From Caulobacter sp. NIBR2454 (GTDB lineage: Bacteria; Pseudomonadota; Alphaproteobacteria; Caulobacterales; Caulobacteraceae), in NCBI RefSeq assembly GCF_027474405.1, contig NZ_CP114871.1, positions 1,048,501 through 1,112,500 on the forward strand: a stretch of DNA of 64,000 nt. The letters run 5' to 3'. Shown in pieces: positions 19,628 through 28,216 of the stretch (positions within the stretch are counted from its first letter, which is position 1; every line of letters starts with the position of its first letter). The position numbers and the translations under genes are program-made. The notes beneath the pieces are model-generated. The model saw nothing but the letters and a program-made list of their open reading frames with translations. It was not told the DNA's origin and ran no database searches.

Positions 19628-20245
19628 ATGTCCAAGCGCCATAGCGCCAAGTACAAAATCGACCGCCGTATGGGCGAAAACATCTGGGGCCGTCCGAAGT
19701 CCCCGGTGAACCAGCGCCAGTACGGCCCCGGCCAGCACGGCCAGCGTCGTAAGTCCAAGATCTCCGATTTCGGCCTGCAGCTGCGCGCCAAGCAAAAGCT
19801 GAAGGGCTACTACGGCAACCTGACTGAAAAGCAGTTCAGCCGCACCTACGAGGAAGCCGCCCGCCGCAAGGGCAACACCTCGGAAAACCTGATCGGCCTG
19901 CTGGAATCGCGTCTGGACGCCATCGTCTACCGCTCCAAGTTCGTGCCGACCGTGTTCGCCGCCCGTCAGTTCGTCAACCACGGCCACGTGCTGGTGAACG
20001 GCAAGCGCGTCAACATCGCGTCCTACCGCGTGAAGGCCGGCGACGTGGTTTCGGTGCGCGAGCGTTCGCGCAACATGGCCCTGGTGCTGGAAGCCCTGCA
20101 GTCGGGCGAGCGCGACACGCCGGACTACATCACCATGGACACCAAGGCGATGTCCGCCACGTTCGTCCGCGCCCCGGAACTGGCCGAAGTGCCGTATCCG
20201 GTGAAGATGGAGCCGAACCTCGTGGTCGAATTCTACGCTTCGTAA
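19628..20245 (+). CDS. rpsD: 30S ribosomal protein S4
   Basis: 205 aa. It binds the 5' domain of 16S rRNA and nucleates small-subunit assembly. The N-terminus [21 protein letters not shown] is the alphaproteobacterial form, and the S4 RNA-binding domain is recognisable ([40 protein letters not shown]). ATG 19628 has GAAGAGA upstream; the longer in-frame extension to 19589 has no S4 homology. It is a single-gene unit followed by a strong terminator. Confidence 0.98.
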   Translation: MSKRHSAKYKIDRRMGENIWGRPKSPVNQRQYGPGQHGQRRKSKISDFGLQLRAKQKLKGYYGNLTEKQFSRTYEEAARRKGNTSENLIGLLESRLDAIVYRSKFVPTVFAARQFVNHGHVLVNGKRVNIASYRVKAGDVVSVRERSRNMALVLEALQSGERDTPDYITMDTKAMSATFVRAPELAEVPYPVKMEPNLVVEFYAS

Positions 20246-20273
20246 GAAGCCGACCTCGAACTTCGAATTACGG

Positions 20274-20306
20274 GAAGGGGCTCCGGGAAACCGGGGCCCC
20301 TTTTCC
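20274..20306 (+). terminator. Rho-independent terminator after rpsD
   Basis: AAGGGGCTCCGG-GAAA-CCGGGGCCCCTTTT: a GC-rich stem with a GAAA loop and a trailing T run, 29 bp past the rpsD stop. Confidence 0.9.
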
Positions 20307-20409
20307 TTTGGCGCCGCGGACCAGCGTTCACACACATTGCCGCTTGTTCATTGGACACAGCAGGCTTTGCGAACGACTCTCGCTACAGTCTTTGGGGATG
20401 GACTGTCCG

Positions 20410-20793
20410 ATGAACACCAAACTCGCCGCCTTGGCCGCCGTGCTGGCCGTCGCACCGCTGATGGCTGGCTGCGTGATGATCGACGCCAAGGACAACCCGG
20501 ATGTCCGTATCTCGGTCGACGGCGATCCGTCCCTGGAGCGGCTGATCGCCTTCGTGGTCACCCGAGACTCGGTGATGGCGCGCGTCAATTCCAACGGCTG
20601 CACCAGCAAGGCCGATTTCGGCACGGTGGTCCGCAAGGACGGGACCCGCGCCCGGGTAAGCCTCACCCGCAAGCGCGAGGACAACTGCCGCGCTCTCGTC
20701 GCCTCCACGGCCGACCTGACCTGGACCTATGCCGAACTGGGTCTTGAGCCGGGCGGTGAGGTGCGGATCCTGAACCCTTTCGCGGGGCGCTAG
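20410..20793 (+). CDS. Small lipoprotein, paralogue of the product at 21972
   Basis: 127 aa from ATG 20410 (an ATG at 20398 is also possible). The signal sequence ends in lipobox LMAGC, so it should be lipidated at Cys20. The mature part has the pattern RVNSNGCTSKADF, KDG, LTRKREDNC, then WTYAELG and ILNPFAG. The two non-lipid Cys are conserved in the paralogue at 21972-22346, so a disulfide is likely. The family is not one I can name. The two paralogues flank a serine hydrolase gene on the opposite strand. The stop overlaps that of the hydrolase in the CTAG at 20790-20793. Confidence 0.75.
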   Translation: MNTKLAALAAVLAVAPLMAGCVMIDAKDNPDVRISVDGDPSLERLIAFVVTRDSVMARVNSNGCTSKADFGTVVRKDGTRARVSLTRKREDNCRALVASTADLTWTYAELGLEPGGEVRILNPFAGR

Positions 20794-21905
20794 GAGCCAA
20801 AGCCCTTGGAGGAGGCGCTGTACTCCCACCACCACGGAGTCTGGGTTTCCTTCAGGCCGAGATAGCGGTTGGCCAGGCGTACGTACCAAGCCTGAGCCTC
20901 GTTAGTATTGCTGAGGCCCAAAAAGCAGCGCTTCGCCGCATCATCGCAGATCAGCATGTTGTCTGTGCCGTCGTCATGGCCGCCCTTGAGGAAGATGCGG
21001 CCCTTGGGGCCGTCATAGACGACCACTCCCAGCCCCGCCGACAGCTTCAGATGCGCCTTGTCCGCCGGCGCCTTGTCATCGGAAAGGGTGGGGAATTGGC
21101 TGCGTGAGGTGATGGCGATCTGAGGCTTGAGCATTTCCGCCCGCGCCTTGGCTGACAGGCCCTCGCCACGCATGAAGCCGGTCACGAAGCGGCTGTAGTC
21201 CTCGATCGTGGTGTCCATCGAGCCCGCCGCGCGAGTCGAGCCGCGCTTGCGGTGCGGAACCATCGTACCGTCGGTCGTGTAGCCTTGGGCGACATTCTCG
21301 GCGAAATCAGCACGCCAGGTGGTGCTGGTTCGCGTCATGCCTAAGCGGTCGAAGACGCGCCGCTGCATCTCCTTGCCCACATCCAGGCCCAACCCTTCCT
21401 CCAGTACGAACTGGGCGAGGTTGATCCCCTCGCCGGAATAGCCGTAGCGGGTCCCCGGATCCCAGTGGAAGCGCAACTTCTCGTCGGGCTCCACGAAGCG
21501 GAAATTGGCGAAGCCTGTGGTGTGGCTCAGCAGGATGCGGAACGTCAGTTTGCGCCACCGCTCGTCACCGGCGAGATCGGCGTATTTCTCGTACTCAGGC
21601 AGCGGCTTCTTCATGTACCGGTCGATAGGGGTGTCGAGATCGACCAGCCCTTCATCCACCAACTGCATGACCATATAGGCGAAGGTGAACTTGGTCAGCG
21701 ACGCGGCGTACATGACCGTGTCCGCCTGCAATGGCAGACCCTTTTCTTCGTCCCGATCGCCGGAAACGCGTAGAGCCGTCTTGCCATCGTCGATCTCGGC
21801 GATCGCCAGGCCGCCCTTGTTCAGGGCGATGGTCGCAGGGGCTGTCTCGGCGAAGGCCGCGGTCGGAGCGGCCGCGAGGGCGAGCAGTACAAGAATCATT
21901 CGCAT
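20790..21905 (-). CDS. Exported serine hydrolase, class C beta-lactamase/esterase family
   Basis: 371 aa from ATG 21905, giving a signal peptide (MILVLLALAAAPTAAFAE). The catalytic tetrad is present: SLTK with the nucleophile Ser, YSG in RYGYSGEGINL, and a KGG-type third motif (FLKGGHDDGTDNM). Large spacing and the KPLPEYEKY region are typical of the family that includes esterases, D-aminopeptidases and PBP4*-like proteins. Substrate is not predictable. It lies between two lipoprotein paralogues on the opposite strand. Confidence 0.88.
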   Translation of the reverse strand: MRMILVLLALAAAPTAAFAETAPATIALNKGGLAIAEIDDGKTALRVSGDRDEEKGLPLQADTVMYAASLTKFTFAYMVMQLVDEGLVDLDTPIDRYMKKPLPEYEKYADLAGDERWRKLTFRILLSHTTGFANFRFVEPDEKLRFHWDPGTRYGYSGEGINLAQFVLEEGLGLDVGKEMQRRVFDRLGMTRTSTTWRADFAENVAQGYTTDGTMVPHRKRGSTRAAGSMDTTIEDYSRFVTGFMRGEGLSAKARAEMLKPQIAITSRSQFPTLSDDKAPADKAHLKLSAGLGVVVYDGPKGRIFLKGGHDDGTDNMLICDDAAKRCFLGLSNTNEAQAWYVRLANRYLGLKETQTPWWWEYSASSKGFGS

Positions 21906-21971
21906 GATCGCGAGAATGCTGGTGGCTTTTCGGGCGGGCAACCTAAACTGCTTTTAGTCAGAGGAGAGCCG

Positions 21972-22346
21972 ATGGACCGCCGTCATCTGATCCTTCTGGG
22001 AGCAATGGCTCTGGCCGGCTGCGCGACGATGCAGCGTCCTGGGTCTGTGCGTCTGATCACGACGACGGACTCCGTGTTCCAGGCCCTGGAGCCGCTCTAC
22101 GCCGCCAGCAGCGGGCCGGGCGGCCTGTCGATCCGGGTCGCCTCCAACGGCTGTACCGCCAAGACGGACATCACCTTCCACGTCGAGATGAAGGACGGCG
22201 CCGCCTTCATCGCCTTCGCCCGCCGCAAACTGGACGCTTGCAAGGGCTTGGCGCCGGTCGGCGTGGACGTGATGTTCACCTACGCGGAGCTGGGGGTGCG
22301 GCCGGAGACGCCAGTGTTTTTATTGAACCCGCTCAATGGGTTGTAA
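21972..22346 (+). CDS. Small lipoprotein, paralogue of the product at 20410
   Basis: 124 aa with signal MDRRHLILLGAMALAGC: the lipobox LAGC predicts lipidation at Cys17. It shares with the 20410 product the spaced motif RVASNGCTAKTD, KDG, RRKLDAC, FTYAELG, LNPLNG. Two conserved Cys outside the lipobox suggest a disulfide. It diverges from the serine hydrolase with a 66-bp gap. A duplicated envelope lipoprotein around one hydrolase suggests a shared periplasmic job, but this is inference. Confidence 0.75.
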   Translation: MDRRHLILLGAMALAGCATMQRPGSVRLITTTDSVFQALEPLYAASSGPGGLSIRVASNGCTAKTDITFHVEMKDGAAFIAFARRKLDACKGLAPVGVDVMFTYAELGVRPETPVFLLNPLNGL

Positions 22347-22421
22347 AAGTAACAGCGATAGTTAAGAGTTGATTGTTCGCATTTTGTTCCATAGCCTTCC
22401 CTGAAATTGGGAGGCTTGAAC

Positions 22422-22835
22422 ATGCGTGGACTGGCGGCGGCGTTACTTCTCAGCTTGGCGACGACGGCGTGTGCAAAGGCGCAGCCGGCCGCTTCAGGTC
22501 TCACGGCCGACGACCTCCGCTGCATTGCGGCCACTGCCTATGATTTGGATGGGGAAGGGGAGATGACGCTGAAGATGTCCATCTTCACCTACTACCTAGG
22601 CCGAGCGGATGGAAAGGCGGATCCCGCCGCCGTAGTCAAGGCGCTCAAGTCGGAGTTGAAGACCCTTACGGCTGAGGAGATGCATGCCGCCGTGCAGCGC
22701 TGCGGGTCAGGCTACACCGATCAAGTGATGCACCTGACGCAGGTTGCAGGTGAGGTTCAGGGTTGGATCAATCGCAAGGTGAAGGAGCAGGAACGCCAGC
22801 AGAAGAGCCGGAAAAGGCGAACGCCAGAGTCCTGA
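22422..22835 (+). CDS. Small exported protein, tandem paralogue 1
   Basis: 137 aa from ATG 22422 preceded by GGGAGG; the upstream in-frame TTG is less likely. The signal peptide is MRGLAAALLLSLATTACA, possibly a lipoprotein (TTAC is a weak lipobox). The mature part has DDLRCIAATAYDL, FTYYLGRADG and a later RCGSGY. The downstream gene shares DD-L/M-RC-I/L-AA and FTY-Y/F-LGR-x-D, so they are duplicates. The Lys/Arg-rich C-terminal tail (KVKEQERQQKSRKRR) is unique to this copy. No known family is recognised. Confidence 0.75.
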   Translation: MRGLAAALLLSLATTACAKAQPAASGLTADDLRCIAATAYDLDGEGEMTLKMSIFTYYLGRADGKADPAAVVKALKSELKTLTAEEMHAAVQRCGSGYTDQVMHLTQVAGEVQGWINRKVKEQERQQKSRKRRTPES

Positions 22836-22866
22836 TGCTTGTGCCGCTCACCTTCGGGAGGAAACC

Positions 22867-23280
22867 ATGGGTGCGAGAATGATGGGAGCTTTGGCGGTGC
22901 TGGTCTTTGCGGGACACGCCAGCGCCGCCGAGAACAGCAAGCCGCCGGTAGATGACATGCGATGCCTTGCAGCCTCGATGTTTGTGGCGAAAACCGACAC
23001 CAACGAGGAGCGAGGCTTCGCTGTATTCACATATTTTCTGGGTCGCCTCGACGTCGCTGCGCCTGGCCGAGCCACTGCTAAGGAGATGCGCGCCGTGCTG
23101 CGGAAGCTGACCCGGGTCGAGGTGGTGGCTGACGCGTTGCTCTGCAACCAAGCCTATAACGCCCGTGATGCCGAGATGATCAAGCTGATCGACGAGGTGA
23201 CCCGCTGGAATACAAAGGAAGTTGAGCGAGCAGCACGAGGCAAGGTCCGCAATTCCTTCAACGAAGACGGCCAGCGTTAG
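22867..23280 (+). CDS. Small exported protein, tandem paralogue 2
   Basis: 137 aa with signal peptide MMGALAVLVFAGHASAAE. It shares DDMRCLAASMF and FTYFLGRLD, plus a second Cys (LLCNQAY), with the gene 31 bp upstream. The two Cys may form a disulfide. RBS GGGAGG lies before ATG 22867. The pair is probably one operon. The stop overlaps that of the convergent thioesterase (TTAG, 23277-23280). Function is unknown. Confidence 0.75.
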   Translation: MGARMMGALAVLVFAGHASAAENSKPPVDDMRCLAASMFVAKTDTNEERGFAVFTYFLGRLDVAAPGRATAKEMRAVLRKLTRVEVVADALLCNQAYNARDAEMIKLIDEVTRWNTKEVERAARGKVRNSFNEDGQR

Positions 23281-23690
23281 AGCTTAAACCGCTCCACCAT
23301 CCAGTCGGGGACGCGGGCGGGACGGCGGGACGCGACGTTGACCAGGGCCCAGTCGGTGCGGCTCTGGGCGCACATCTCGCCGTCGGGGCCGTCGATGCGG
23401 ACATAGCGCTCGAAGCGCGGACCCTTCAACTCGCCGACCCAGGTGCGGACCGTGGCGGTCTCGCCGGGCAGAAGCTCGCGGCGGTAGTCGATCTCGTGGC
23501 GGCGGGCGACCCAGGTCCAGGGCGCGCGCTCCTCCGGCGTGGTCTTGGATTCCCAGTGGGCGATGGCGATGTCCTGCGCCCAGCGCAGATAGACCACGTT
23601 GTTCACGTGGCCGTTGGCGTCGATGTCGGATTCCGACGCTGTCACAAGAAGCGAAAAGGCGCCGGCGGGCGCCTCGAACGCCCGGCTCAC
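23277..23690 (-). CDS. Acyl-CoA thioesterase, hotdog fold (4HBT family)
   Basis: 137 aa from GTG 23690, which overlaps the grxD stop (GTGA). The hotdog signature SESDIDANGHVNNVVYLRWAQD carries the YbgC/FadM-type acidic and HVNN residues. The rest (RRHEIDYRRELLPGETATVRTWV, RTDWALVNVASRRPARVPDW) matches single-domain acyl-CoA thioesterases. It would hydrolyse short or medium acyl-CoA; chain preference is unknown. It is the last gene of the VOC-bolA-grxD cluster. Confidence 0.88.
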   Translation of the reverse strand: MSRAFEAPAGAFSLLVTASESDIDANGHVNNVVYLRWAQDIAIAHWESKTTPEERAPWTWVARRHEIDYRRELLPGETATVRTWVGELKGPRFERYVRIDGPDGEMCAQSRTDWALVNVASRRPARVPDWMVERFKL

Positions 23691-24031
23691 GCCGTCAGCA
23701 CGCCCTGTTCGACCATGAACGGGCGGAGCTCACCGGTCTGGAACATCTCGCGGATGATGTCAGCGCCGCCGACGAACTCACCCTTCACGTAGAGCTGCGG
23801 GATGGTCGGCCAATCGGTGTAGGTCTTGATGCCGTCGCGCAACTCGTCGCTTTGCAGGACATCGACGCCGACGAAGTCGACGCCCAGGTGGTCGAGGATC
23901 TGCACCACGACCGAGGAGAACCCGCAGCGCGGCTGCTCGGGCACGCCCTTCATGAACAGCACGACCTGGTTGTCGGCCACGGTCTTGGCGATGAACGCGT
24001 GAACGGCGGTGTCGGCGGCGACGTCGGTCAT
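23687..24031 (-). CDS. grxD: Monothiol glutaredoxin, Grx4/GrxD family
   Basis: 114 aa. The monothiol active site CGFS lies in FMKGVPEQPRCGFSSVVVQIL, with the glutathione/cluster-binding WPTIPQLYVKGEFVGGADI segment. This family binds [2Fe-2S] with glutathione and delivers clusters, often with BolA. The bolA gene lies directly upstream in the same unit, which supports that role. The downstream thioesterase overlaps its stop by 4 bp. Confidence 0.95.
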   Translation of the reverse strand: MTDVAADTAVHAFIAKTVADNQVVLFMKGVPEQPRCGFSSVVVQILDHLGVDFVGVDVLQSDELRDGIKTYTDWPTIPQLYVKGEFVGGADIIREMFQTGELRPFMVEQGVLTA

Positions 24032-24098
24032 GGAAATGTCCTTGAACTTCAGTTCCTCAGCTAGGCGCCCGAGGGCTCCCGGTCAAGGCGGTGTGGCG

Positions 24099-24335
24099 CT
24101 ATTGCGCCGGAGCGGCGGTCTCCAGCGCCAGGGCGTGCAGCTCGCCGCCCAGCACATCGGCCAACGCCCTGTTGACCAGCTGATGCTGACGCACGCGCGG
24201 CAGGCCCGCGAACTGTTCGGAGATGATCCGCGCCTTGTAATGGTCGCCGTCCCCCGCCAGGTCGGTGATCTCGATCACCGCGTCGGGGAAAGCGGCGCGC
24301 AGGCGCGCTTCAAGCGTCTCGGCGGGCATGGGCAT
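24099..24335 (-). CDS. bolA: BolA family protein
   Basis: 78 aa from ATG 24335, preceded by AGGAGA; a second ATG six bases in is possible. The small class II KH-like fold is recognisable: LEARLRAAFPDAVIEITDLAGDGDHYKARIISEQF, then PRVRQHQLVNRAL and LGGELHALALET. The His in DGDHY and the C-terminal HAL match BolA cluster-ligand positions. It is adjacent to grxD, its known partner in Fe-S cluster trafficking. Confidence 0.92.
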   Translation of the reverse strand: MPMPAETLEARLRAAFPDAVIEITDLAGDGDHYKARIISEQFAGLPRVRQHQLVNRALADVLGGELHALALETAAPAQ

Positions 24336-24346
24336 GGGGTGTCTCC

Positions 24347-24745
24347 TTAGTCCGCGATGGCGTCGTAGCCGGCGCCGGTGAATTGCAGCAGGCAAAAGCC
24401 GTGACCGAAAGGATCGGCGAACAGGGCCAGGCGGCCATAGGGCGTGTCTTCTGCGCCCTGCTCGACCTTGGCGCCTGCCGCGACCGCGCGGGCGCTGGCG
24501 GCGTCCACGTCCTCGACGATGAAGTCCAGATGCACCGGCGACCAGTGGCGTTCATAGCGCCGCTTGTCCTCGGCCGCGCCGACGCTGCCGGCCGCCTTCT
24601 TGAGCAGGTACAGGGGCGAGGAGCCGCCGATCATCTCCACCGCCATCTTCCCGAACCGCCGTCCGACCGTCAGGCCGAGACCGTCGCGATAGAAGGCCGT
24701 GGCGGCCTCCAGGTCGGGGACGTCGATGTTGACGAGCAGCTGCAA
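24347..24745 (-). CDS. VOC (glyoxalase-like) family protein
   Basis: 132 aa from a TTG at 24745, six bases after the end of purL (TGA-GGG-TTG), so it is translationally coupled to it. Two beta-alpha-beta modules are present: LLVNIDVPDLEAATAFYRDGLGL and VHLDFIVEDVDAASARAVAAGA, ending GRLALFADPFGHGFCLLQF. This is the glyoxalase/dioxygenase superfamily; a substrate cannot be assigned. It connects purL to the downstream bolA-grxD genes. Confidence 0.87.
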   Translation of the reverse strand: MQLLVNIDVPDLEAATAFYRDGLGLTVGRRFGKMAVEMIGGSSPLYLLKKAAGSVGAAEDKRRYERHWSPVHLDFIVEDVDAASARAVAAGAKVEQGAEDTPYGRLALFADPFGHGFCLLQFTGAGYDAIAD

Positions 24746-24748
24746 CCC

Positions 24749-26950
24749 TCAGCCGCCCATATAGGCCGGCATCCAACCCTCGTGCGTCTCGCGCAGCTTG
24801 GGCAGCGGGATCGAGAACAGGCCCTCGGACGCGAAGGCGTAGCCCCCGGCCTTGCCGACCACGCTGGCGTGTAGGCCGGCGGCCTCCGCGCGGGTCAGGA
24901 TGTCCTGCGGATCCGGCGTGGCGACCAGATAACGCGCCTGGTCCTCGCCGAACAGGAAGGGGTGGGCGTGGGTGGCGGAGTTGGCCTTCAGGTTCACCCC
25001 GACATCGGACGCCAGGGCCATCTCGGCCGCGCCGACCGCCAGGCCGCCGTCCGACAGGTCGTGGACGCAGGTGATCGCGCCTTCCTGGATCAGGGCGCGG
25101 ACGAAGTCGCCCGTGCGGCGCTCCAGCTGCAGGTCCACCGGCGGCGGGGAGCCTTCCTCACGGCCAAGAATCTCGCGCAGATAAAGGCTGGCGCCCAGGT
25201 GGCCATGGTTCTGGCCGATGACGATCAGGGTGTCGCCGTCGCCCATGGAGGCGAAGTTGGCGGCCAGGTCATAGTTGGCCAACAGGCCTACGGCCCCGAC
25301 CGTCGGGGTCGGCGGAATGGCGACGCCGTTGGTCTCGTTGTAGAGCGACACATTCCCGCTCACGACCGGGAAGTCCAGCTCGCGGCAGGCCTCGGCCATG
25401 CCTTCGATGGCGCGCACGATCTGGCCCATGATCTCGGGCCGCTCGGGATTGCCGAAGTTGAGGTTGTCGGTGATGGCGATGGGATCGGACCCGACCGCGG
25501 TCAGGTTGCGCCACGCCTCCGCCACCGCCTGCTTGCCGCCCTCATAAGGGTCGGCTTGCACATAGCGAGGGGTGCAGTCGGACGTGACCGCCAAGCCCTT
25601 GTCGGTGCCGTGGACGCGGATGACGCCGGAGTCCGCGCCCGTGGCGCTGTCCTCGATGGTGTCGGCCATGACGTGGCGGTCGTACTGCTCCCAGAGCCAG
25701 CGCTTGGACGCCACATCCGGGCAGGACATGATCTTCAGCACCGCCTCTTCCCAGTTGGCTGGCGCGGGAACCGAGCCCGGGTCGATGAAGTCTCCAAGCG
25801 CGGGCTGTACCCACGGACGATCATAGAGCGGCGCGTCGTCGAACAGCGGGGCCAGCGGCAGGTCGCACACGACCTCGCCGTGGTGCTTCAGGACCATGCG
25901 GCCGGTGTCGGTGGTCACGCCGATCACGGCGGCGTCCAGACCCCACTTTTCGAAGATGGCGTATCCGTCCTGCTCACGACCCGGCTTCAGGACCGCCAGC
26001 ATGCGCTCCTGGCTTTCCGAGAGCATCATCTCGTAGGCGGTCATGCCCTCTTCGCGCTGCGGTACGGCGTCCATGTTCAGTTCGATGCCGACGCCGCCCT
26101 TGCCAGCCATTTCGACAGACGATGACGTCAGGCCCGCCGCGCCCATGTCCTGGATGGCGGCGACCGCGCCGCTGGCCATCAGCTCAAGGGTCGCTTCGAT
26201 CAGCAGCTTTTCCGCGAAGGGATCGCCGACCTGGACCGTGGGGCGCTTCTCTTCGGAATCCTCGGTGAACTCGGCCGAGGACATGGTCGCGCCATGGATG
26301 CCGTCACGGCCGGTCTTGGAGCCGAAATAGACCACGGGCAGGCCCGCCGACGGCGCGGCCGAGTAGAAGATCTTGTCGGCGTCGGCCAGGCCCACGCACA
26401 TGGCGTTGACCAGGATGTTGCCGTTGTAGCCGGGGTGGAAGTTTGTCTCGCCGGCCACGGTGGGCACGCCCACGCAGTTGCCGTAACCGCCGATGCCGGC
26501 CACCACGCCCTGAACCAGGCGCTTGGTCTTGGGATGCGAAGGATCGCCAAAGCGCAGGGCGTTCAGCAGGGCGATCGGACGCGCGCCCATGGTGAACACG
26601 TCGCGCATGATGCCGCCCACGCCCGTCGCCGCGCCCTGATAGGGCTCGATATAGGACGGGTGGTTGTGGCTCTCCATCTTGAAGATCACCGCCTGGCCGT
26701 CGCCGATGTCGACGACGCCGGCGTTCTCGCCCGGACCGCAGATCACCTTGGGGCCCGTGGTCGGGAACTTGCCCAGGTGCTTTCGCGAGGATTTGTAGGA
26801 GCAGTGCTCGCTCCACATCACCGAAAAGACGCCCAGCTCGACGAGGTTGGGCTCCCGGCCGAGACGCTTGAGTACGAGCTCGTACTCCTCGCGCTTGAGG
26901 CCGAATTCGAGGGCCGTGTCGGCCATGGATTTTTGGGCGGTCGCGGTCAT
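24749..26950 (-). CDS. purL: Phosphoribosylformylglycinamidine synthase subunit PurL (small type)
   Basis: 733 aa, the short PurL class that works with separate PurS and PurQ, both encoded further upstream in this window. It performs the ATP-dependent amidation of FGAR to FGAM in de novo purine synthesis. [18 protein letters not shown] and [27 protein letters not shown] carry ATP and substrate residues; [16 protein letters not shown] and [17 protein letters not shown] mark the two repeat halves. ATG 26950 is the natural start. The downstream VOC gene is coupled. Confidence 0.97.
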   Translation of the reverse strand: MTATAQKSMADTALEFGLKREEYELVLKRLGREPNLVELGVFSVMWSEHCSYKSSRKHLGKFPTTGPKVICGPGENAGVVDIGDGQAVIFKMESHNHPSYIEPYQGAATGVGGIMRDVFTMGARPIALLNALRFGDPSHPKTKRLVQGVVAGIGGYGNCVGVPTVAGETNFHPGYNGNILVNAMCVGLADADKIFYSAAPSAGLPVVYFGSKTGRDGIHGATMSSAEFTEDSEEKRPTVQVGDPFAEKLLIEATLELMASGAVAAIQDMGAAGLTSSSVEMAGKGGVGIELNMDAVPQREEGMTAYEMMLSESQERMLAVLKPGREQDGYAIFEKWGLDAAVIGVTTDTGRMVLKHHGEVVCDLPLAPLFDDAPLYDRPWVQPALGDFIDPGSVPAPANWEEAVLKIMSCPDVASKRWLWEQYDRHVMADTIEDSATGADSGVIRVHGTDKGLAVTSDCTPRYVQADPYEGGKQAVAEAWRNLTAVGSDPIAITDNLNFGNPERPEIMGQIVRAIEGMAEACRELDFPVVSGNVSLYNETNGVAIPPTPTVGAVGLLANYDLAANFASMGDGDTLIVIGQNHGHLGASLYLREILGREEGSPPPVDLQLERRTGDFVRALIQEGAITCVHDLSDGGLAVGAAEMALASDVGVNLKANSATHAHPFLFGEDQARYLVATPDPQDILTRAEAAGLHASVVGKAGGYAFASEGLFSIPLPKLRETHEGWMPAYMGG

Positions 26951-27108
26951 GGCGGCTTTCTATCGCGGGTCGGCCGTTTGCGCCATTCCCGAGCGCGACC
27001 CACAGCTAAATCAGGCCCGAAAGGTAGCTGCGCATTAGGAACGGGCATGACTCGAGGTCGTTAACTTCATGCGCCCGTCGAGAGGGCGCTCATCAAAGGG
27101 ACACTGAG

Positions 27109-27315
27109 ATGCAGAACAATAACAACGACCAGACCCGTCGCCCGGACCAGCAGCAGGGCAACCCGCAGCAAACCAATCCGGGCCAGCAGAACCAGCAAGG
27201 GCAGGACCGCGACCGGCAAGGGCAGGGACAGCCCGGCCAAGGCGTGAGCGAGGGTGTCGATACTGGCGCCATCCAGCCCGGCAAGACCAGCCAGGGCGAT
27301 GACGCCAACCGCTGA
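27109..27315 (+). CDS. Small Gln/Asn-rich disordered protein
   Basis: 68 aa from ATG 27109. Almost the whole product is Gln, Asn, Gly, Pro and charged residues (NPQQTNPGQQNQQGQDRDRQ), with no hydrophobic core and no signal peptide, so it is predicted to be disordered. It has its own 158-bp upstream region and a terminator 27 bp after the stop, which supports a real, independently expressed gene. No family is recognised. Possible roles include stress or desiccation protection, but that is only composition-based. Confidence 0.6.
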   Translation: MQNNNNDQTRRPDQQQGNPQQTNPGQQNQQGQDRDRQGQGQPGQGVSEGVDTGAIQPGKTSQGDDANR

Positions 27316-27341
27316 AGCGGTTCACAGGCGACCCAAAAACG

Positions 27342-27371
27342 AAGGGCCGGAGCGCAAGCTCCGGCCCTTTC
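27342..27371. terminator. Bidirectional terminator between the small Q-rich gene and purQ
   Basis: AGGGCCGGAGC-GCAA-GCTCCGGCCCT: perfect 11-bp stem with a GCAA loop. T-rich sequence follows on the plus strand (TTTCTATTT), and a CGTTTTTGG run on the minus strand. It serves the convergent genes on both sides. Confidence 0.9.
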
Positions 27372-27393
27372 TATTTGCGTAAGGGTCGCTCGA

Positions 27394-28056
27394 TCAGACG
27401 CTGTTCATCACGCTCTGGAACAGCAGTGCGCCGTCGGCCGAGCCGAGCTCCGGCTCAAACGCCCGATCAGGGTGGGGCATGATGCCCAGCACGTTGCCCT
27501 TGGGGTTCATGATGGCGGCGATGTCGCGCGCCGAGCCGTTGGGGTTGTCCTGATAGCGGAAGACCACCAGGCCCTCGCCCTCCAGGCGATCCAGGGTCTC
27601 CTCGTCGGCGAAGTAGTTGCCCTCGCCGTTGCCGATGGTCATGACCGCTTCACGCTGGCCCTGGAAGGCTGCGGTGAAACGGGTCTGGGCGTTGACGACA
27701 TCCAGGCCGACCGGCTTGCAGATGTACTTCAGCTTCTCGTTGCGCAGCAGGGCGCCGGGCAGCAGCCCCGCCTCGGTCAGCATCTGGAAGCCGTTGCAGA
27801 TGCCCACCACGGCGACGCCGCGATTGGCGGCGGCGATCACTTCGCGCATCACCGGGCTCTGCACCGCCATGGCGCCGCACCGCAGGTAGTCGCCGTAGGA
27901 GAAACCGCCCGGCAGGACGATCAGATCCAGGTCGTCCGGCAGGGACGTGTCCTTGTGCCAGACCATGTCCACCTGCGCTCCGGTGGAGCGTTCGACGGCG
28001 ACCTTGCAGTCGCGGTCACAGTTGGATCCGGGGAATACGACGACGGCGGCTTTCAT
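27394..28056 (-). CDS. purQ: Phosphoribosylformylglycinamidine synthase subunit PurQ (glutaminase)
   Basis: 220 aa from ATG 28056 ([17 protein letters not shown]). It is the class I glutamine amidotransferase that supplies ammonia to PurL. The nucleophile Cys lies in [15 protein letters not shown]; the oxyanion loop [15 protein letters not shown] and the His/Glu pair near [15 protein letters not shown] are present. The ORF could extend to 28074 but the conserved N-terminus starts at 28056. It ends before a strong terminator, so it is not directly co-transcribed with purL. Confidence 0.97.
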   Translation of the reverse strand: MKAAVVVFPGSNCDRDCKVAVERSTGAQVDMVWHKDTSLPDDLDLIVLPGGFSYGDYLRCGAMAVQSPVMREVIAAANRGVAVVGICNGFQMLTEAGLLPGALLRNEKLKYICKPVGLDVVNAQTRFTAAFQGQREAVMTIGNGEGNYFADEETLDRLEGEGLVVFRYQDNPNGSARDIAAIMNPKGNVLGIMPHPDRAFEPELGSADGALLFQSVMNSV

Positions 28057-28086
28057 GGCGCGGGCGTTTAACACCGTTCTGGCCGG

Positions 28087-28114
28087 TTGTCAGGACGTGC
28101 TGACAATCTGTCAG
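28087..28114. promoter_or_regulatory. Operator-like inverted repeat 30 bp upstream of purQ
   Basis: TTGTCAG-GACGTG-CTGACAA (28087-28106) is a perfect 7-bp inverted repeat. A third half-site TGTCAG follows, so CTGACA-ATC-TGTCAG (28100-28114) forms a second overlapping palindrome. The three evenly spaced half-sites suggest binding of a dimeric regulator. No match was seen upstream of purC. Confidence 0.45.
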
Positions 28115-28215
28115 TGCGTCCTTCGAGACGGCCTCCGGCCTCCTCAGGATGACGGATTCAGAAATCAACCAAGCTCGTCATGCTGAGGAGCGCGGCAGCG
28201 CGTCTCGAAGCACGC
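28114..28215. repeat. Intergenic inverted repeat with ~40-nt arms
   Basis: The left arm (28114-28154, with CCTTCGAGACGGCC and CCTCCTCAGGATGACG) is the imperfect reverse complement of the right arm (28176-28215, with CGTCATGCTGAGGAG and GCGTCTCGAAGCACGC). The loop is 21 nt. The CTTCGAGACG...CTCCTCAGGATGACG core resembles dispersed palindromic elements of alphaproteobacteria. It fills the gap between the aminotransferase stop and purQ and could act as a terminator or mRNA stabiliser. Confidence 0.75.
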
Positions 28216-28216
28216 T

